A stretch of DNA of 64,000 nt from JAFKFH01 sp017307375 (GTDB taxonomy: Bacteria > Pseudomonadota > Alphaproteobacteria > Ferrovibrionales > Ferrovibrionaceae), in the NCBI GenBank assembly GCA_965229335.1, contig OZ245874.1, forward strand, positions 2,728,001 through 2,792,000, given 5' to 3'. The position numbers and the translations under genes are program-made. Under the pieces are notes generated by a model that did no database searches, was not told where the DNA came from, and saw only the letters and a list, made by a program, of their open reading frames with translations. Position 1 is the stretch's first letter. Each line of letters begins with the position of its first letter. Positions 40,106 to 49,061 of this stretch are shown one piece after another.

Positions 40106-40872
40106 CCTGCGGGCGCGAAACGCGGCGCGATATCGCTTGCCACCGCGCCGATACTGGAAAAGCCGCCGTCGACGAACAGGGTGACGCCGTTGATATAGGC
40201 CGCCTCGGCACTCGCCAGATAGGCGACGGCCGAGGCGATCTCGTCGGGTTCGCCATAGCGGCCGGAAGGAATTCGGGTGGTGTAGGTGCGGCGGGTCTCG
40301 GCGGTGTGGTTGGCGGCGACCAGCGGGGTTTCGACCGGACCCGGTGCCACGGCATTGGCGGTGATGCCGTGCCCGCCCAGTTCCAGCGCCATCTGCTTGG
40401 TCAGCTGGATGACACCGGCCTTGGAGGTGCCGTAGGCAGCGCGGCCCGAGCCGGCGAGAACGCCCGAAATCGAGGCGATGGTGACGATCCGGCCGCCCTG
40501 GCCCTGGGCGACCATCGCGCGGGCTGCCGCCTGACAGCAGAGAAATACCCCGGTCAGGTTGACCGTCATGACCTTTTGCCAATAGGCGTAGGTTTCGTCG
40601 AGAAACGGATGCAGTTCGCCGATCCCGGCATTGGCGACCATGATGTCGATCCGGCCGAGATCGTCGACGGTTCGCGCGACCAGGGCGGCCACCGCCTCCG
40701 GGTCGCCGACGTCGACTGCCATGCCGGCAACGCCAAGCTCGGTGCGGGCGGCTTCCAGCTGCGCCGCGTCGCGGTCGGCCAGCATGACGGCCGCGCCGTC
40801 GCGCGCCAGTCGGCGGGCAATTGCAAATCCGAGGCCCGAAGCCCCTCCGGTGACGATGGCGACACGCCGCAT
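40087..40872 (-). CDS. Short-chain dehydrogenase/reductase (SDR)
   Basis: A 261-residue classical SDR with 'VAIVTGGASGLGFAIARRLA', 'NAGIGE', catalytic Ser in 'IASISGV' and 'YGTSKAG', and 'GVTLFVDGGFSSIG' near the C-terminus. It resembles 3-hydroxybutyrate, glucose and sorbitol dehydrogenases, but nothing fixes the substrate. It stands alone, divergent from an alpha/beta hydrolase across 113 bases and overlapping the DUF1045 gene at its 3' end. Confidence 0.85.
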   Translation of the reverse strand: MRRVAIVTGGASGLGFAIARRLARDGAAVMLADRDAAQLEAARTELGVAGMAVDVGDPEAVAALVARTVDDLGRIDIMVANAGIGELHPFLDETYAYWQKVMTVNLTGVFLCCQAAARAMVAQGQGGRIVTIASISGVLAGSGRAAYGTSKAGVIQLTKQMALELGGHGITANAVAPGPVETPLVAANHTAETRRTYTTRIPSGRYGEPDEIASAVAYLASAEAAYINGVTLFVDGGFSSIGAVASDIAPRFAPAGQPVKG

Positions 40873-40950
40873 CGACCGATTCCTCCCCCTGTTGGTCCGC
40901 GAGCGTCGCGCCGAACCGGTGCAGGATGCAAGCCGCCAGGCGGGCTTTGC

Positions 40951-40979
40951 TTGACACTGATTTATACCCGGGTGAAAAT
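40951..40979 (+). promoter_or_regulatory. Possible promoter of the alpha/beta hydrolase gene
   Basis: A consensus -35 (TTGACA, 40951-40956) is followed 17 bases later by the weak -10 GAAAAT. The spacer holds an ACCCGGGT palindrome, possibly an operator. It would give an almost leaderless transcript, so confidence is low. Confidence 0.35.
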
Positions 40980-40985
40980 AGCCCG

Positions 40986-41873
40986 ATGCCGAATGTCGAA
41001 ATCAACCGCCTTTCCATCGCCTATGACTGTTTCGGATCGGAGTCTGGCGCCCCGCTGCTGCTGATTTCCGGCCTGGGCGTGCAGATGATCCGCTGGACCG
41101 ACGGGTTTTGCGCCCTGTTGGCGGATCGTGGATTCCGGGTGATCCGGTTCGACAATCGTGACGCGGGACTGTCGACCCATCTCGACGATGCGCCGGTTCC
41201 TGATCTGGCGGCGCTGATGCAAGGCCGGGTCGGCGCGGTGCCCTACACCCTGCATGACATGGCCGATGATGCGATCGGCCTGCTCGATCGCCTTGGCGTG
41301 GACCGTGCACATGTCGCCGGCCGCTCGATGGGCGGCATGATCGCGCAGATCCTGGCTGCCCGACATCCCCGGCGTATCGCCTCGCTGACTTCCATCATGT
41401 CGTCGACGGGCAATCCGGATCTGCCGCCACCTGCGCCGGCGGCCATGGCGATGCTGACCCGCCCGGCGCCCGATCCGCGCCGCCATCGCGACGATTATCT
41501 CGCCCATGCGGTGGCCTTGGCGCGCGCAATCGGCAGTCCGGGATATCCGTTCGACGAGATCGCCGCGCGGACCCAGGCGGCGCGCGAGTTGGAGCGGGGC
41601 TACAACCCCGCCGGGTTCGTCCGGCAGATTGCCGCGATTGCGGCAACGGGTGACCTGCGACCGTTGACCAGGACGATATCGACCCCCACCCTGGTCATCC
41701 ACGGTCGTGACGATCCGTTGATCCCGGCTGATTGCGGCCACGACATTGCGGCGACGGTCCCTGGTGCCCGGCTGATGCTGATCGCAGGAATGGGGCATGA
41801 CCTGCCCCCTGCACTATACCGCCAGGTCACCGAGGCCGTCGCCGCGCATGCCGACTTGCCGGTCAGTCGGTGA
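40986..41873 (+). CDS. Alpha/beta hydrolase
   Basis: I start at 'MPNVEINRLSIAYDCFGSES' (295 residues). The fold shows 'LLLISGLGVQMIRW' (oxyanion region), 'FDNRDAGLST', nucleophile elbow 'AGRSMGGMIA' (Ser114), Asp in 'VIHGRDDPLIP' and His in 'AGMGHDLPP'. It resembles esterases and epoxide-hydrolase-like proteins; no pathway partner is visible. Its 3' end overlaps convergent purU by 11 bases. Confidence 0.85.
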   Translation: MPNVEINRLSIAYDCFGSESGAPLLLISGLGVQMIRWTDGFCALLADRGFRVIRFDNRDAGLSTHLDDAPVPDLAALMQGRVGAVPYTLHDMADDAIGLLDRLGVDRAHVAGRSMGGMIAQILAARHPRRIASLTSIMSSTGNPDLPPPAPAAMAMLTRPAPDPRRHRDDYLAHAVALARAIGSPGYPFDEIAARTQAARELERGYNPAGFVRQIAAIAATGDLRPLTRTISTPTLVIHGRDDPLIPADCGHDIAATVPGARLMLIAGMGHDLPPALYRQVTEAVAAHADLPVSR

Positions 41874-42726
41874 AGACGACCGTCTTGCGACCGTTCGGCA
41901 GTACCCGGTCCTCGATCAGGTAGCGTACCGCGCGCGACAGCACGCGGCGCTCGATGTCGCGGCCCTTGCGGATCAGGTCGTCGGGCGTGTCGCGGTGGCT
42001 GATGCGCTCGACGTCCTGGTCGATGATGGGGCCTTCGTCGAGGTCGGAGGTGACAAAATGCGCGGTCGCCCCGATCAGCTTCACCCCGCGCTCATGCGCC
42101 TGGTGATAGGGCTTGGCCCCTTTGAAGCCCGGCAGGAACGAGTGATGGATGTTCACGCAGCGTCCGGCCAGCTTGCCGGCCAACCCGCTCGACAGTACTT
42201 GCATGTAGCGGGCCAGGATGACGAACTCCGCCCCTGTCTGCTGTACCAGTTCCCACAACCGGATCTCCTGGTCCAGCTTGGTGTCGGGCCGCACCGGCAG
42301 GTAGTGAAACGGGATGTCGCCGATATCCGGCGGTGCCGCCGCCTCGGCCGGATGGTTGGAGACGATGCCGACGATGTCGATCGGCAGTTCGCCGATGCGC
42401 CGGCGATAAAGCAGGTCGGTCAGGCAGTGGTCGAACTTCGACACGAGGATCAGCACGCGCCGGCGTTCGCGCCGGTCGCGCAGGCTGAGACGCATCGCGA
42501 AGCGCCCGGCGACGTCGTCGAGCGCCGCGCGCGCCGCCGCGAGGTCGCTGTCCGATCCGGTCGGATCGAACACGACGCGCATGAAGAAATTGCCGGTCTC
42601 GGTATCGTCGAACTGCTGGGCGTCGAGGATGTTGAAGCCGTGCTGGGCCAGGGTGGTCGAGACGGCGGCGACGATGCCCGCCCGGTTCGGGCAGGCAAGC
42701 GTGAGGACATGGCTGGGGCTGGTCAT
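41863..42726 (-). CDS. purU: Formyltetrahydrofolate deformylase
   Basis: A 287-residue protein with an N-terminal ACT domain ('VLTLACPNRAGIVAAVSTTL') and a C-terminal formyltransferase-fold hydrolase ('INIHHSFLPGF'-type loop seen here as 'VNIHHSFLPGFKGAKPYHQA', then 'LDEGPIIDQDVERI'). It releases formate from 10-formyl-THF, regenerating folate. It sits directly behind soxG, the usual place in sarcosine-oxidase operons, where it clears one-carbon units made by demethylation. A strong hairpin separates it from soxG. Confidence 0.93.
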   Translation of the reverse strand: MTSPSHVLTLACPNRAGIVAAVSTTLAQHGFNILDAQQFDDTETGNFFMRVVFDPTGSDSDLAAARAALDDVAGRFAMRLSLRDRRERRRVLILVSKFDHCLTDLLYRRRIGELPIDIVGIVSNHPAEAAAPPDIGDIPFHYLPVRPDTKLDQEIRLWELVQQTGAEFVILARYMQVLSSGLAGKLAGRCVNIHHSFLPGFKGAKPYHQAHERGVKLIGATAHFVTSDLDEGPIIDQDVERISHRDTPDDLIRKGRDIERRVLSRAVRYLIEDRVLPNGRKTVVFTD

Positions 42727-42778
42727 GGATCAGCGTTCCATCGGAAAAGGCGACTGGGATGTGGCGGGGGAAGGAGGT

Positions 42779-42800
42779 GCCGCGCGCCTAGGCGCGCGGC
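42779..42800 (-). other. Perfect GC palindrome/hairpin between soxG and purU
   Basis: A 22-base perfect palindrome (arms of 11, centre CCTAGG) begins 2 bases after the soxG stop. No T-run follows on the minus strand, so it is more likely an RNA-processing or partial termination element that separates purU dosage from soxBDAG. Confidence 0.6.
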
Positions 42801-42802
42801 GA

Positions 42803-43381
42803 TCAACCTCGAATATCGGCGCCGAATTCGCCTGCGGCGGCGCCAAGCCAGTGCCAGAAGCTTTCCGCCATGCTGCGGAACAGGGCAATCTCGAAGGTCG
42901 GCCGCTCGTCGATCTGACGCAGCGTCACGTTGATATGGCCGAACACCGTCATCGCGACCTGGCCCGGTCCGAAGGCGCGGGGGTGCAGGTCGACCAGGCA
43001 GCCCTTGGCCAGCACGTCGCGCGCGTTCGGGCCCGACAGCCGGACGACGGCGCGCGCATCCGACTGATCGGCGACCGCCGCGACGCCGGACAGCGCCGCG
43101 CCCAGCCTGTCGGCGAGGCTGCGGTCGTCCGAGGTGGCGAGCCACTGGGCGGGAGCGGTCCAGATCAGCGTCATGTCGCCGATCTTGTATGCCCGCGGCG
43201 CCTCGGTCAATGCCAAGCCGTAATGCGCACCCAGTGCGGCGGCGGGGGCCGATACGCTGGCCATGCCGACATGGCCGCCGAGCTCGATGATCACGCCGGG
43301 GGCGCCGTCGACGCGGCCGAACAGGCCGGGCGCGGCGATGCCTTCCCAGGCGGTGACAGGCTTCCAGCGCGGCTCAGCCAT
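42803..43381 (-). CDS. soxG: Sarcosine oxidase gamma subunit
   Basis: I start at 'MAEPRWKPVTAWEGIAAPGL' (192 residues), overlapping the soxA end by 8 bases. It has the GcvT-like fold of SoxG: 'GDMTLIWTAPAQWLATSDD', 'DQSDARAVVRLSGPNARDVL' and 'VFGHINVTLRQIDERPTFEI'. It is a structural subunit of the heterotetrameric enzyme that oxidises sarcosine to glycine with transfer of the methyl group to folate. Confidence 0.92.
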   Translation of the reverse strand: MAEPRWKPVTAWEGIAAPGLFGRVDGAPGVIIELGGHVGMASVSAPAAALGAHYGLALTEAPRAYKIGDMTLIWTAPAQWLATSDDRSLADRLGAALSGVAAVADQSDARAVVRLSGPNARDVLAKGCLVDLHPRAFGPGQVAMTVFGHINVTLRQIDERPTFEIALFRSMAESFWHWLGAAAGEFGADIRG

Positions 43382-46349
43382 GGACGCGCACTCCTTCCGG
43401 GTCGACGAAATGGGGCGAGCACAGTTCGACCAGGGTATCGCGCCCGCGCACCGGGTCGACGGCACGCACGCGCTGGCCGATGCGGGCCGCCCCGCCCTTG
43501 ATCAGGCCCAGGCCGATCATGTGCCCCAGCACCGGCGAGAAGGCGACCGAGGTGACGTAACCCTCGTCATGCGCCATCTCGGCCGGCTTGCCGACGGCGA
43601 CGAAATGCGCGCCGCCGCCGAACACGTCCCTGGTATCGACCGGCTTGAAGCCGACCAGCGCCGGGCGGTCGGCTTCGCACAACGCCGGGCGCCGGGCCAT
43701 CAGCCGGCCGATGAAGTCCTTCTTGGTCGACATCATCCGGCCGAGGCCGAGATCGGCGGCGGTGGTCTGGCCGTTCAGCTCGTTGCCGGCGACATGGCCC
43801 TTCTCGATACGCATGACACCGAGCGCCTCGGTGCCGTAGGGGACGATGCCGTGCGCCGCGCCAGCCTGGATGATGGCACGGATCGCGGCATCGCCATAGG
43901 CCGCCGGAACCGCCAGCTCATAGGCCAGCTCGCCCGAGAACGAGATGCGGAACAGTCGCGCCTTGAGCCCGCCCGCGACCGTCATCTCGCGCACGCCGAG
44001 ATAGGGCAGCCCCGCATCCGACACGTCGCAGCCCGGATCGACCAGAGCCTGCAGCACCGCCCGCGACTTCGGGCCGGCGATCGAGAACTGGGCCCATTGC
44101 TCGGTCACCGAGACCATGCGCACGTCCATCGTCGGCCACAGCACCTGGTGGCAATAGTCCATGTGCTGCATCACCTTGGCGGCGTTGGCCGTGGTGGTCG
44201 AGACCAAGAAGTGGCAGTCGCCCAGCCGTGCCGTGGTGCCGTCGTCCATGACGAAGCCGTCTTCGCGCAGCATCAGGCCATAGCGTGCCTTGCCCACCGG
44301 CAGGGCGGCAAAGCCGTTGCAGTAGAGCCGGTCGAGAAAGGCGGCGGCATCGCGGCCCTGCACGTCGATCTTGCCGAGCGTCGAGACGTCGCAGACGCCA
44401 ACGCCGTTGCGCACCGCCAGCACCTCGCGATCGACCGTCTGGCGCCAATGGGTTTCGCCGGCCCGCGGGAAATACTGGGCGCGCATCCAGGCGCCGGCCT
44501 CGATGAACTCGGCGCCCTGTTCGGTCGCCCAGCGATGCGACGGGGTCAGTCGGACCGGGCGGAAGTCGCGCCCGCGATGATGGCCGGCCAGCGCCCCCAG
44601 GGCGACCGGCGTATAGGGTGGCCGAAAGACGGTGGTACCGGTCTCGGGGATCGACTTGCCCGTCAGTTCGGCCATGATCGCGATTGCGGTCACGTTCGAC
44701 GTCTTGCCCTGGTCGGTCGCCATGCCGAGCGTGGTGTAGCGCTTCAGATGCTCGACCGGGCGGAAGCCTTCCCTGTGGGCGAGTGCCAGATCCGGCGCCG
44801 TGACGTCGTGCTGGAAATCGACGAACGCCTTGCCCTTGCCGGCCGGCACACGCCAGACCGCCCGGGCCGGGCGACCCTCGGCGTCGGCAGGCGGTGCGGC
44901 GGGCGCCGATGCCGCAAAGCCCGCCTCGGTCGCTGCGGCGGTGCCGGCCTGCAAGCCTTCCGCAAGCGTCCGGTCAAGCGCCATCTGCCCGGCGGCCGCG
45001 CCGACCACGGCCATGCCGGGCGGCAGGGTGCCGGGTACGAACATTTCGGCATCGCCGTCCCAGCGCGGCTTGGCGCCGAGATGGCAGGTGAGATGCACGG
45101 CCGGGTTCCAGCCGTTCGACATCGCCAGCAGGTCGGCGTCGACCTTCAGCTTGCGTCCGTCGGAACCGACGATCTCGACGCCGGCAAGCGACTTGCCCCC
45201 CGCGGTACCGCAGACCTGCCCGCCCGCGACCAGCCGGGCGCCCAGGCGCTCGGCCAGCGCGCGGTGCTCGGGCGCCACCTCGTGGCGGGTATCGACGACC
45301 GCCGCGATCTCGCTGCCCGCCGCCGCGAGGTCGGCGACGCTGCGCCAGCCGTCGTCGCCGGCGGTATAGACGACCGCGCGCGATCCGGCGGCGACGCCAT
45401 AGCGATTGGCATAGCTGCGGGCCGCACCCGCCAGCATGATGCCGGGCCGGTCGTTGCCCGGGAACACCATCGGCCGTTCGATCGCGCCGGCGGCGAGGAT
45501 CGAGCGGCGGGCGACGATACGCCACAGGCGCTGACGGGGCTCGAAGGGCTGGGGTTCCGGGCGGTGATCGGCGACCCGCTCGACCGCGCCGTAGGCGCCG
45601 TGGTCATAGACGCCGAAGACCGTCGTGCGGCTGAGGATGCGAACCTCGGGCAGGCTGCGCAGTTCGGCCAGCGTGGCCTCGACCCACTCGGCCGCCGGCC
45701 GGCCGCCGATCTCGCGCCGGTCGGACAAGAGGCGGCCGCCGGGCCGGAAATCCTCGTCGGCCAGGATGACCCGCGCGCCCGAGCGGCCCGCGGCAAGTGC
45801 CGCCGCGAGGCCTGCGGGACCGGCACCGATCACCAGCACGTCGCAGAACGCGTTGGCCTGCTCGTAGTGATCGGGGTCCTCGGTCCCGGCGGCGCGCCCC
45901 AGCCCGGCGGCGCGGCGGATCAGCGGCTCGTAGAGCTTTTCCCAGAACGCGGCCGGCCACATGAAGGTCTTGTAGTAGAACCCGGCGGCGAAGATCGGCC
46001 CGGCCAGCGAATTGACCGACAGCAGGTCGAAGTTCAGCGACGGCCAGCGGTTCTGGCTGTGGGCGACCAGGCCGTCGAACAGTTCGACGACGGTGGCGCG
46101 CGTATTGGCCTCGCGCCGCGCGCCCTCGCGCAGTTCGACCAGGCCGTTCGGTTCCTCGGCGCCGGCGGCCAGGAAACCGCGCGGCCGATGATACTTGAAC
46201 GACCGGCCGACCAGGCGGACCCCGTTGGCCAGCAGGGCCGAGGCCAGCGTGTCGCCGGGATGGCCGTCATAATCCTCGCCGTCGAAGCGGAAGGACAGCT
46301 TCCTGCCGCGGTCGATCAGCCCGCCGGCGTCGCTGCGGAACGAGGTCAC
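43374..46349 (-). CDS. soxA: Sarcosine oxidase alpha subunit
   Basis: A 991-residue protein. The GTG start at 46349 overlaps the soxD stop (GTGA) and gives the family N-terminus 'SFRSDAGGLIDRGRKLSFRF'. The order is: a ferredoxin-like N-terminal domain (~1-110), an NAD+-binding flavoprotein domain with 'VLVIGAGPAGLAAALAAGRS' from ~169, and a C-terminal GcvT-type THF-binding domain ('GVGVCDVSTLGKIDVQGRDA', 'EQWAQFSIAGPKSRAVLQAL'). It holds noncovalent cofactors and the folate site of SoxBDAG. Length and order match the family. Confidence 0.94.
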   Translation of the reverse strand: MTSFRSDAGGLIDRGRKLSFRFDGEDYDGHPGDTLASALLANGVRLVGRSFKYHRPRGFLAAGAEEPNGLVELREGARREANTRATVVELFDGLVAHSQNRWPSLNFDLLSVNSLAGPIFAAGFYYKTFMWPAAFWEKLYEPLIRRAAGLGRAAGTEDPDHYEQANAFCDVLVIGAGPAGLAAALAAGRSGARVILADEDFRPGGRLLSDRREIGGRPAAEWVEATLAELRSLPEVRILSRTTVFGVYDHGAYGAVERVADHRPEPQPFEPRQRLWRIVARRSILAAGAIERPMVFPGNDRPGIMLAGAARSYANRYGVAAGSRAVVYTAGDDGWRSVADLAAAGSEIAAVVDTRHEVAPEHRALAERLGARLVAGGQVCGTAGGKSLAGVEIVGSDGRKLKVDADLLAMSNGWNPAVHLTCHLGAKPRWDGDAEMFVPGTLPPGMAVVGAAAGQMALDRTLAEGLQAGTAAATEAGFAASAPAAPPADAEGRPARAVWRVPAGKGKAFVDFQHDVTAPDLALAHREGFRPVEHLKRYTTLGMATDQGKTSNVTAIAIMAELTGKSIPETGTTVFRPPYTPVALGALAGHHRGRDFRPVRLTPSHRWATEQGAEFIEAGAWMRAQYFPRAGETHWRQTVDREVLAVRNGVGVCDVSTLGKIDVQGRDAAAFLDRLYCNGFAALPVGKARYGLMLREDGFVMDDGTTARLGDCHFLVSTTTANAAKVMQHMDYCHQVLWPTMDVRMVSVTEQWAQFSIAGPKSRAVLQALVDPGCDVSDAGLPYLGVREMTVAGGLKARLFRISFSGELAYELAVPAAYGDAAIRAIIQAGAAHGIVPYGTEALGVMRIEKGHVAGNELNGQTTAADLGLGRMMSTKKDFIGRLMARRPALCEADRPALVGFKPVDTRDVFGGGAHFVAVGKPAEMAHDEGYVTSVAFSPVLGHMIGLGLIKGGAARIGQRVRAVDPVRGRDTLVELCSPHFVDPEGVRVHG

Positions 46350-46615
46350 GACCGCACCTCGCGGTCTGCGGCCGCGGTGACGGCGGCGATGGCATGGGTG
46401 CGGGTATCGCGCTCGACGATCAGCCAGCTGTGGCAGCCGGCGGCATGATACCAGTATTCGCGGATCGGCCCGGCCGGGTTGGGTCGCTGATAGACATGCT
46501 CGAACATCGCCTCGATGTCGGCGTCTCGGCCCTCTGGCCGGGGCCCCGGCTCGCCGCCGAGATAGCTGAATTCGCGGACGTCGCGTTCGCCGCAATAGGG
46601 GCAGGTGATGCGCAT
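46346..46615 (-). CDS. soxD: Sarcosine oxidase delta subunit
   Basis: The 89-residue protein begins 'MRITCPYCGERDVREFSYLG' and contains 'EYWYHAAGCHSWLIVERDT', the paired Cys/His zinc site of SoxD. Small structural subunit of heterotetrameric sarcosine oxidase. Gap of 16 bases from soxB and a 4-base overlap with soxA. Confidence 0.93.
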   Translation of the reverse strand: MRITCPYCGERDVREFSYLGGEPGPRPEGRDADIEAMFEHVYQRPNPAGPIREYWYHAAGCHSWLIVERDTRTHAIAAVTAAADREVRS

Positions 46616-46631
46616 GCTCGTCGGTTCCGCG

Positions 46632-47888
46632 TCAGTGCAGGTTGGGCTGGGCGCCGGCGCCCTTTTCGTCGATCAGCCGGCCGGTGGCGAAGCGGTCGAG
46701 CCGGTAGGCGGTCGCGACCTCGTGCGGCTGGTCGCGGGCGATCAGATGGGCAAAGCACCAGCCCGAGGCCGGCGTTGCCTTGAACCCGCCATAGCACCAG
46801 CCGGCATTGAGATAGAGCCCGTCGATGCCGGTGTGGTCGATGATCGGGCTGCCGTCCATCGACATGTCCATCACACCGCCCCATTGGCGCAGCATGCGGA
46901 CGCGGCCGATCGCCGGCCACAGCGCCATCGCGCATTCGGCGACATCCTCGATGATCGGCATGTTGCCGCGCTGGGCATAGGAATTGTAGCCGTCGATGTC
47001 GCCGCCGAACACCAGCCCACCCTTGTCCGACTGGCTGATGTAGAAATGCCCGGCGCCGAAGGTCACGACGGTGTCGATCAGCGGCTTCAGCGCCTCCGAC
47101 ACGAAGGCCTGCAGCACATGCGTCTCGATCGGCAGGGTCAGGCCCGCCATGCCGGCGACCCGGCCGGAATTCCCGGCAACGGCCAGGCCGACCTTCTTCG
47201 CCCCGATATAGCCGCGCGTCGTCTCGACGCCGACGATCCGGTTGCCCTCCCGGCGCAGGCCGGTCACTTCGCAGTTCTGGATCAGGTCGACGCCGCGCGC
47301 ATCGGCGGCGCGGGCATAGCCCCAGGCCACCGCATCATGGCGGACCGAACCGCCGCGGCGTTGCAGCAGCCCACCGCGGATCGGGAAGCGGCCATTCTCG
47401 AAATCGAGGAACGGCACCATTTCGCGCACCTGCTCGCGGTCGAGCAGTTCGGCATCGACCCCGGCAAAGCGCATCGCGTTGCCCCGGCGGGCATAGGCGT
47501 CGCGCTGGGCGTCGGAATGGCAGAGGTTCAGCACGCCGCGCTGGCTGACCATCGCATTGTAGTTGATGTCCTGTTCCAGCCCTTCCCACAGTTTCAGCGA
47601 CCATTCGTAGAAGGGCGTGTTGCCGGGCAGCAGGTTGTTCGAGCGGATGATCGTGGTGTTTCGCCCGACATTGCCCGAGCCGAGATAGCCCTTCTCGATG
47701 ACCGCGACATTGGTGATGCCGTGCTGGCTGGCGAGGTAGTAGGCGGTGGCCAGCCCGTGGCCGCCGCCGCCGACGATGATCACGTCATAGGCCGGCTTCG
47801 GGGCCGGGTCGCGCCAGGCCGGCTGCCAGCCGCGCTGGCCGGTCAGGGCATTCTTCACGACGCTGAAGATCGAATAGCGGGTCATCAT
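46632..47888 (-). CDS. soxB: Sarcosine oxidase beta subunit
   Basis: The 418-residue flavin subunit starts 'MMTRYSIFSVVKNALTGQRG' (two adjacent ATGs; the first is used). The FAD fold is 'DVIIVGGGGHGLATAYYLAS' (35-54). 'SVRHDAVAWGYARAADARGV' places His184 where other SoxB proteins attach FMN covalently. It catalyses the oxidation of sarcosine. It is the first gene of soxBDAG-purU and is divergent from an AraC-type regulator 104 bases away. Confidence 0.94.
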   Translation of the reverse strand: MMTRYSIFSVVKNALTGQRGWQPAWRDPAPKPAYDVIIVGGGGHGLATAYYLASQHGITNVAVIEKGYLGSGNVGRNTTIIRSNNLLPGNTPFYEWSLKLWEGLEQDINYNAMVSQRGVLNLCHSDAQRDAYARRGNAMRFAGVDAELLDREQVREMVPFLDFENGRFPIRGGLLQRRGGSVRHDAVAWGYARAADARGVDLIQNCEVTGLRREGNRIVGVETTRGYIGAKKVGLAVAGNSGRVAGMAGLTLPIETHVLQAFVSEALKPLIDTVVTFGAGHFYISQSDKGGLVFGGDIDGYNSYAQRGNMPIIEDVAECAMALWPAIGRVRMLRQWGGVMDMSMDGSPIIDHTGIDGLYLNAGWCYGGFKATPASGWCFAHLIARDQPHEVATAYRLDRFATGRLIDEKGAGAQPNLH

Positions 47889-47992
47889 CTCGTTCCTTGG
47901 GCTGGCATCAGCGTCGCCGGAAGTCGAACGGCTTTCCGGCCCGTCAGCGACACCGACTTGCCCAGGAGCGACGCGGCGCTAAGATAGCCGCC

Positions 47993-48961
47993 ATGGTCCT
48001 GCCCGATACGCCGCCCCGCCAGATCGGCTTCCTGCTGCTCCATGGTTTCGCCCTGATGTCCTATGCCTCGGCGATCGAACCGCTGCGCGCGGCCAACACG
48101 CTGTCGGGGCGGACGCTGTATCGCTGGTCGCATATCTCGCTCGACGGCCAGCCGGTGCAGGCTTCCAACGACGCGTCGATCCTGGCCGACCACCGGGTCG
48201 GCGACGACATCGACCTCGATATCGTCTTCGTCTGCGCCGGGGGCAACCCGGCCCTGTTCCGCGACCAGCCGACCTTGCGCTGGCTACGCCGCCTCGCCCG
48301 GTCGGGGCGCCGGATCGGCGGGGTATCGGGCGGCCCCTATATCCTGGCGCGAGCCGGGTTGCTGGCCGGGTATCGCTGCACCGTGCATTGGGAGCATGTG
48401 CCGGCCTTCGTCGAGGAATTTCCGGGCATCCGGCTGTCGCGCACGATCTACGAGATCGACCGCGATCGCCTGACCTGCGCCGGCGGCATCGCCGCGCTCG
48501 ACATGATGCACGCCGTGATCGCCGCCGATCACGGCCAGGAACTGGCGGCGGGTGTCTCGGACTGGTTCCTGCGCGGACAGGTCCGCCAGGGATCCGGCCC
48601 CCAGCGCATGCCGCTGCGCGAACGCTACGGCGTCAGCCACCCCAAGCTTCTCAAGGTGCTGGAGCGGATGGAGCAGAACCTGGAAGAGCCGCTCAACCGC
48701 GACGAACTCGCGGCGTTCGGCGGCATCTCGGTTCGCCAGCTGGAGAGACTGTTCGCCAGCCATCTCGGCCTCACCATCGCCGACCATTATCTTGCCGTGC
48801 GCCTCGACCGGGCGCAGACTTTGCTGCGGCAGACCGCCTTGCCGGTGTTGGAGATCGCGGTGGCCTGCGGCTTCGTGTCTGCCAGCCATTTCTCGCGTTG
48901 CTATCGCACGCGGTTCGGCCATGCGCCGCGGGCGGAAAGGGCGCGTTCGCGGCCGGCTTGA
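47993..48961 (+). CDS. GlxA/AraC-family transcriptional regulator next to soxB
   Basis: I start at 'MVLPDTPPRQIGFLLLHGFA' (322 residues). The N-terminal domain is DJ-1/PfpI-like ('LMSYASAIEPLRAAN', 'GVSGGPYILARAGLL'), and the C-terminus is an AraC helix-turn-helix ('RDELAAFGGISVRQLERLFA', 'IAVACGFVSASHFSRCYRTR'). It is a paralogue of the GbdR-like regulator at 58070. Being divergent from soxB, it probably controls sarcosine oxidase genes and perhaps the amino acid transporter downstream. The effector is not known. Confidence 0.85.
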   Translation: MVLPDTPPRQIGFLLLHGFALMSYASAIEPLRAANTLSGRTLYRWSHISLDGQPVQASNDASILADHRVGDDIDLDIVFVCAGGNPALFRDQPTLRWLRRLARSGRRIGGVSGGPYILARAGLLAGYRCTVHWEHVPAFVEEFPGIRLSRTIYEIDRDRLTCAGGIAALDMMHAVIAADHGQELAAGVSDWFLRGQVRQGSGPQRMPLRERYGVSHPKLLKVLERMEQNLEEPLNRDELAAFGGISVRQLERLFASHLGLTIADHYLAVRLDRAQTLLRQTALPVLEIAVACGFVSASHFSRCYRTRFGHAPRAERARSRPA

Positions 48962-49061
48962 CGCGGACAGGCCGGAAAACGTCGCTTCCAGGCAATAATC
49001 GCCGGCGGGTTTCAGCCGATGCTGAAGCCCTGGGGTCAAATCGAACAAGGGGAGAGCTGAC

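Noticed and set aside
43263..46448. 1061-residue open frame on the plus strand
   Set aside because: Shadow of soxA; composition is rich in Arg, Gly and Asp with no recognisable fold, and the soxBDAG order supports the minus strand.
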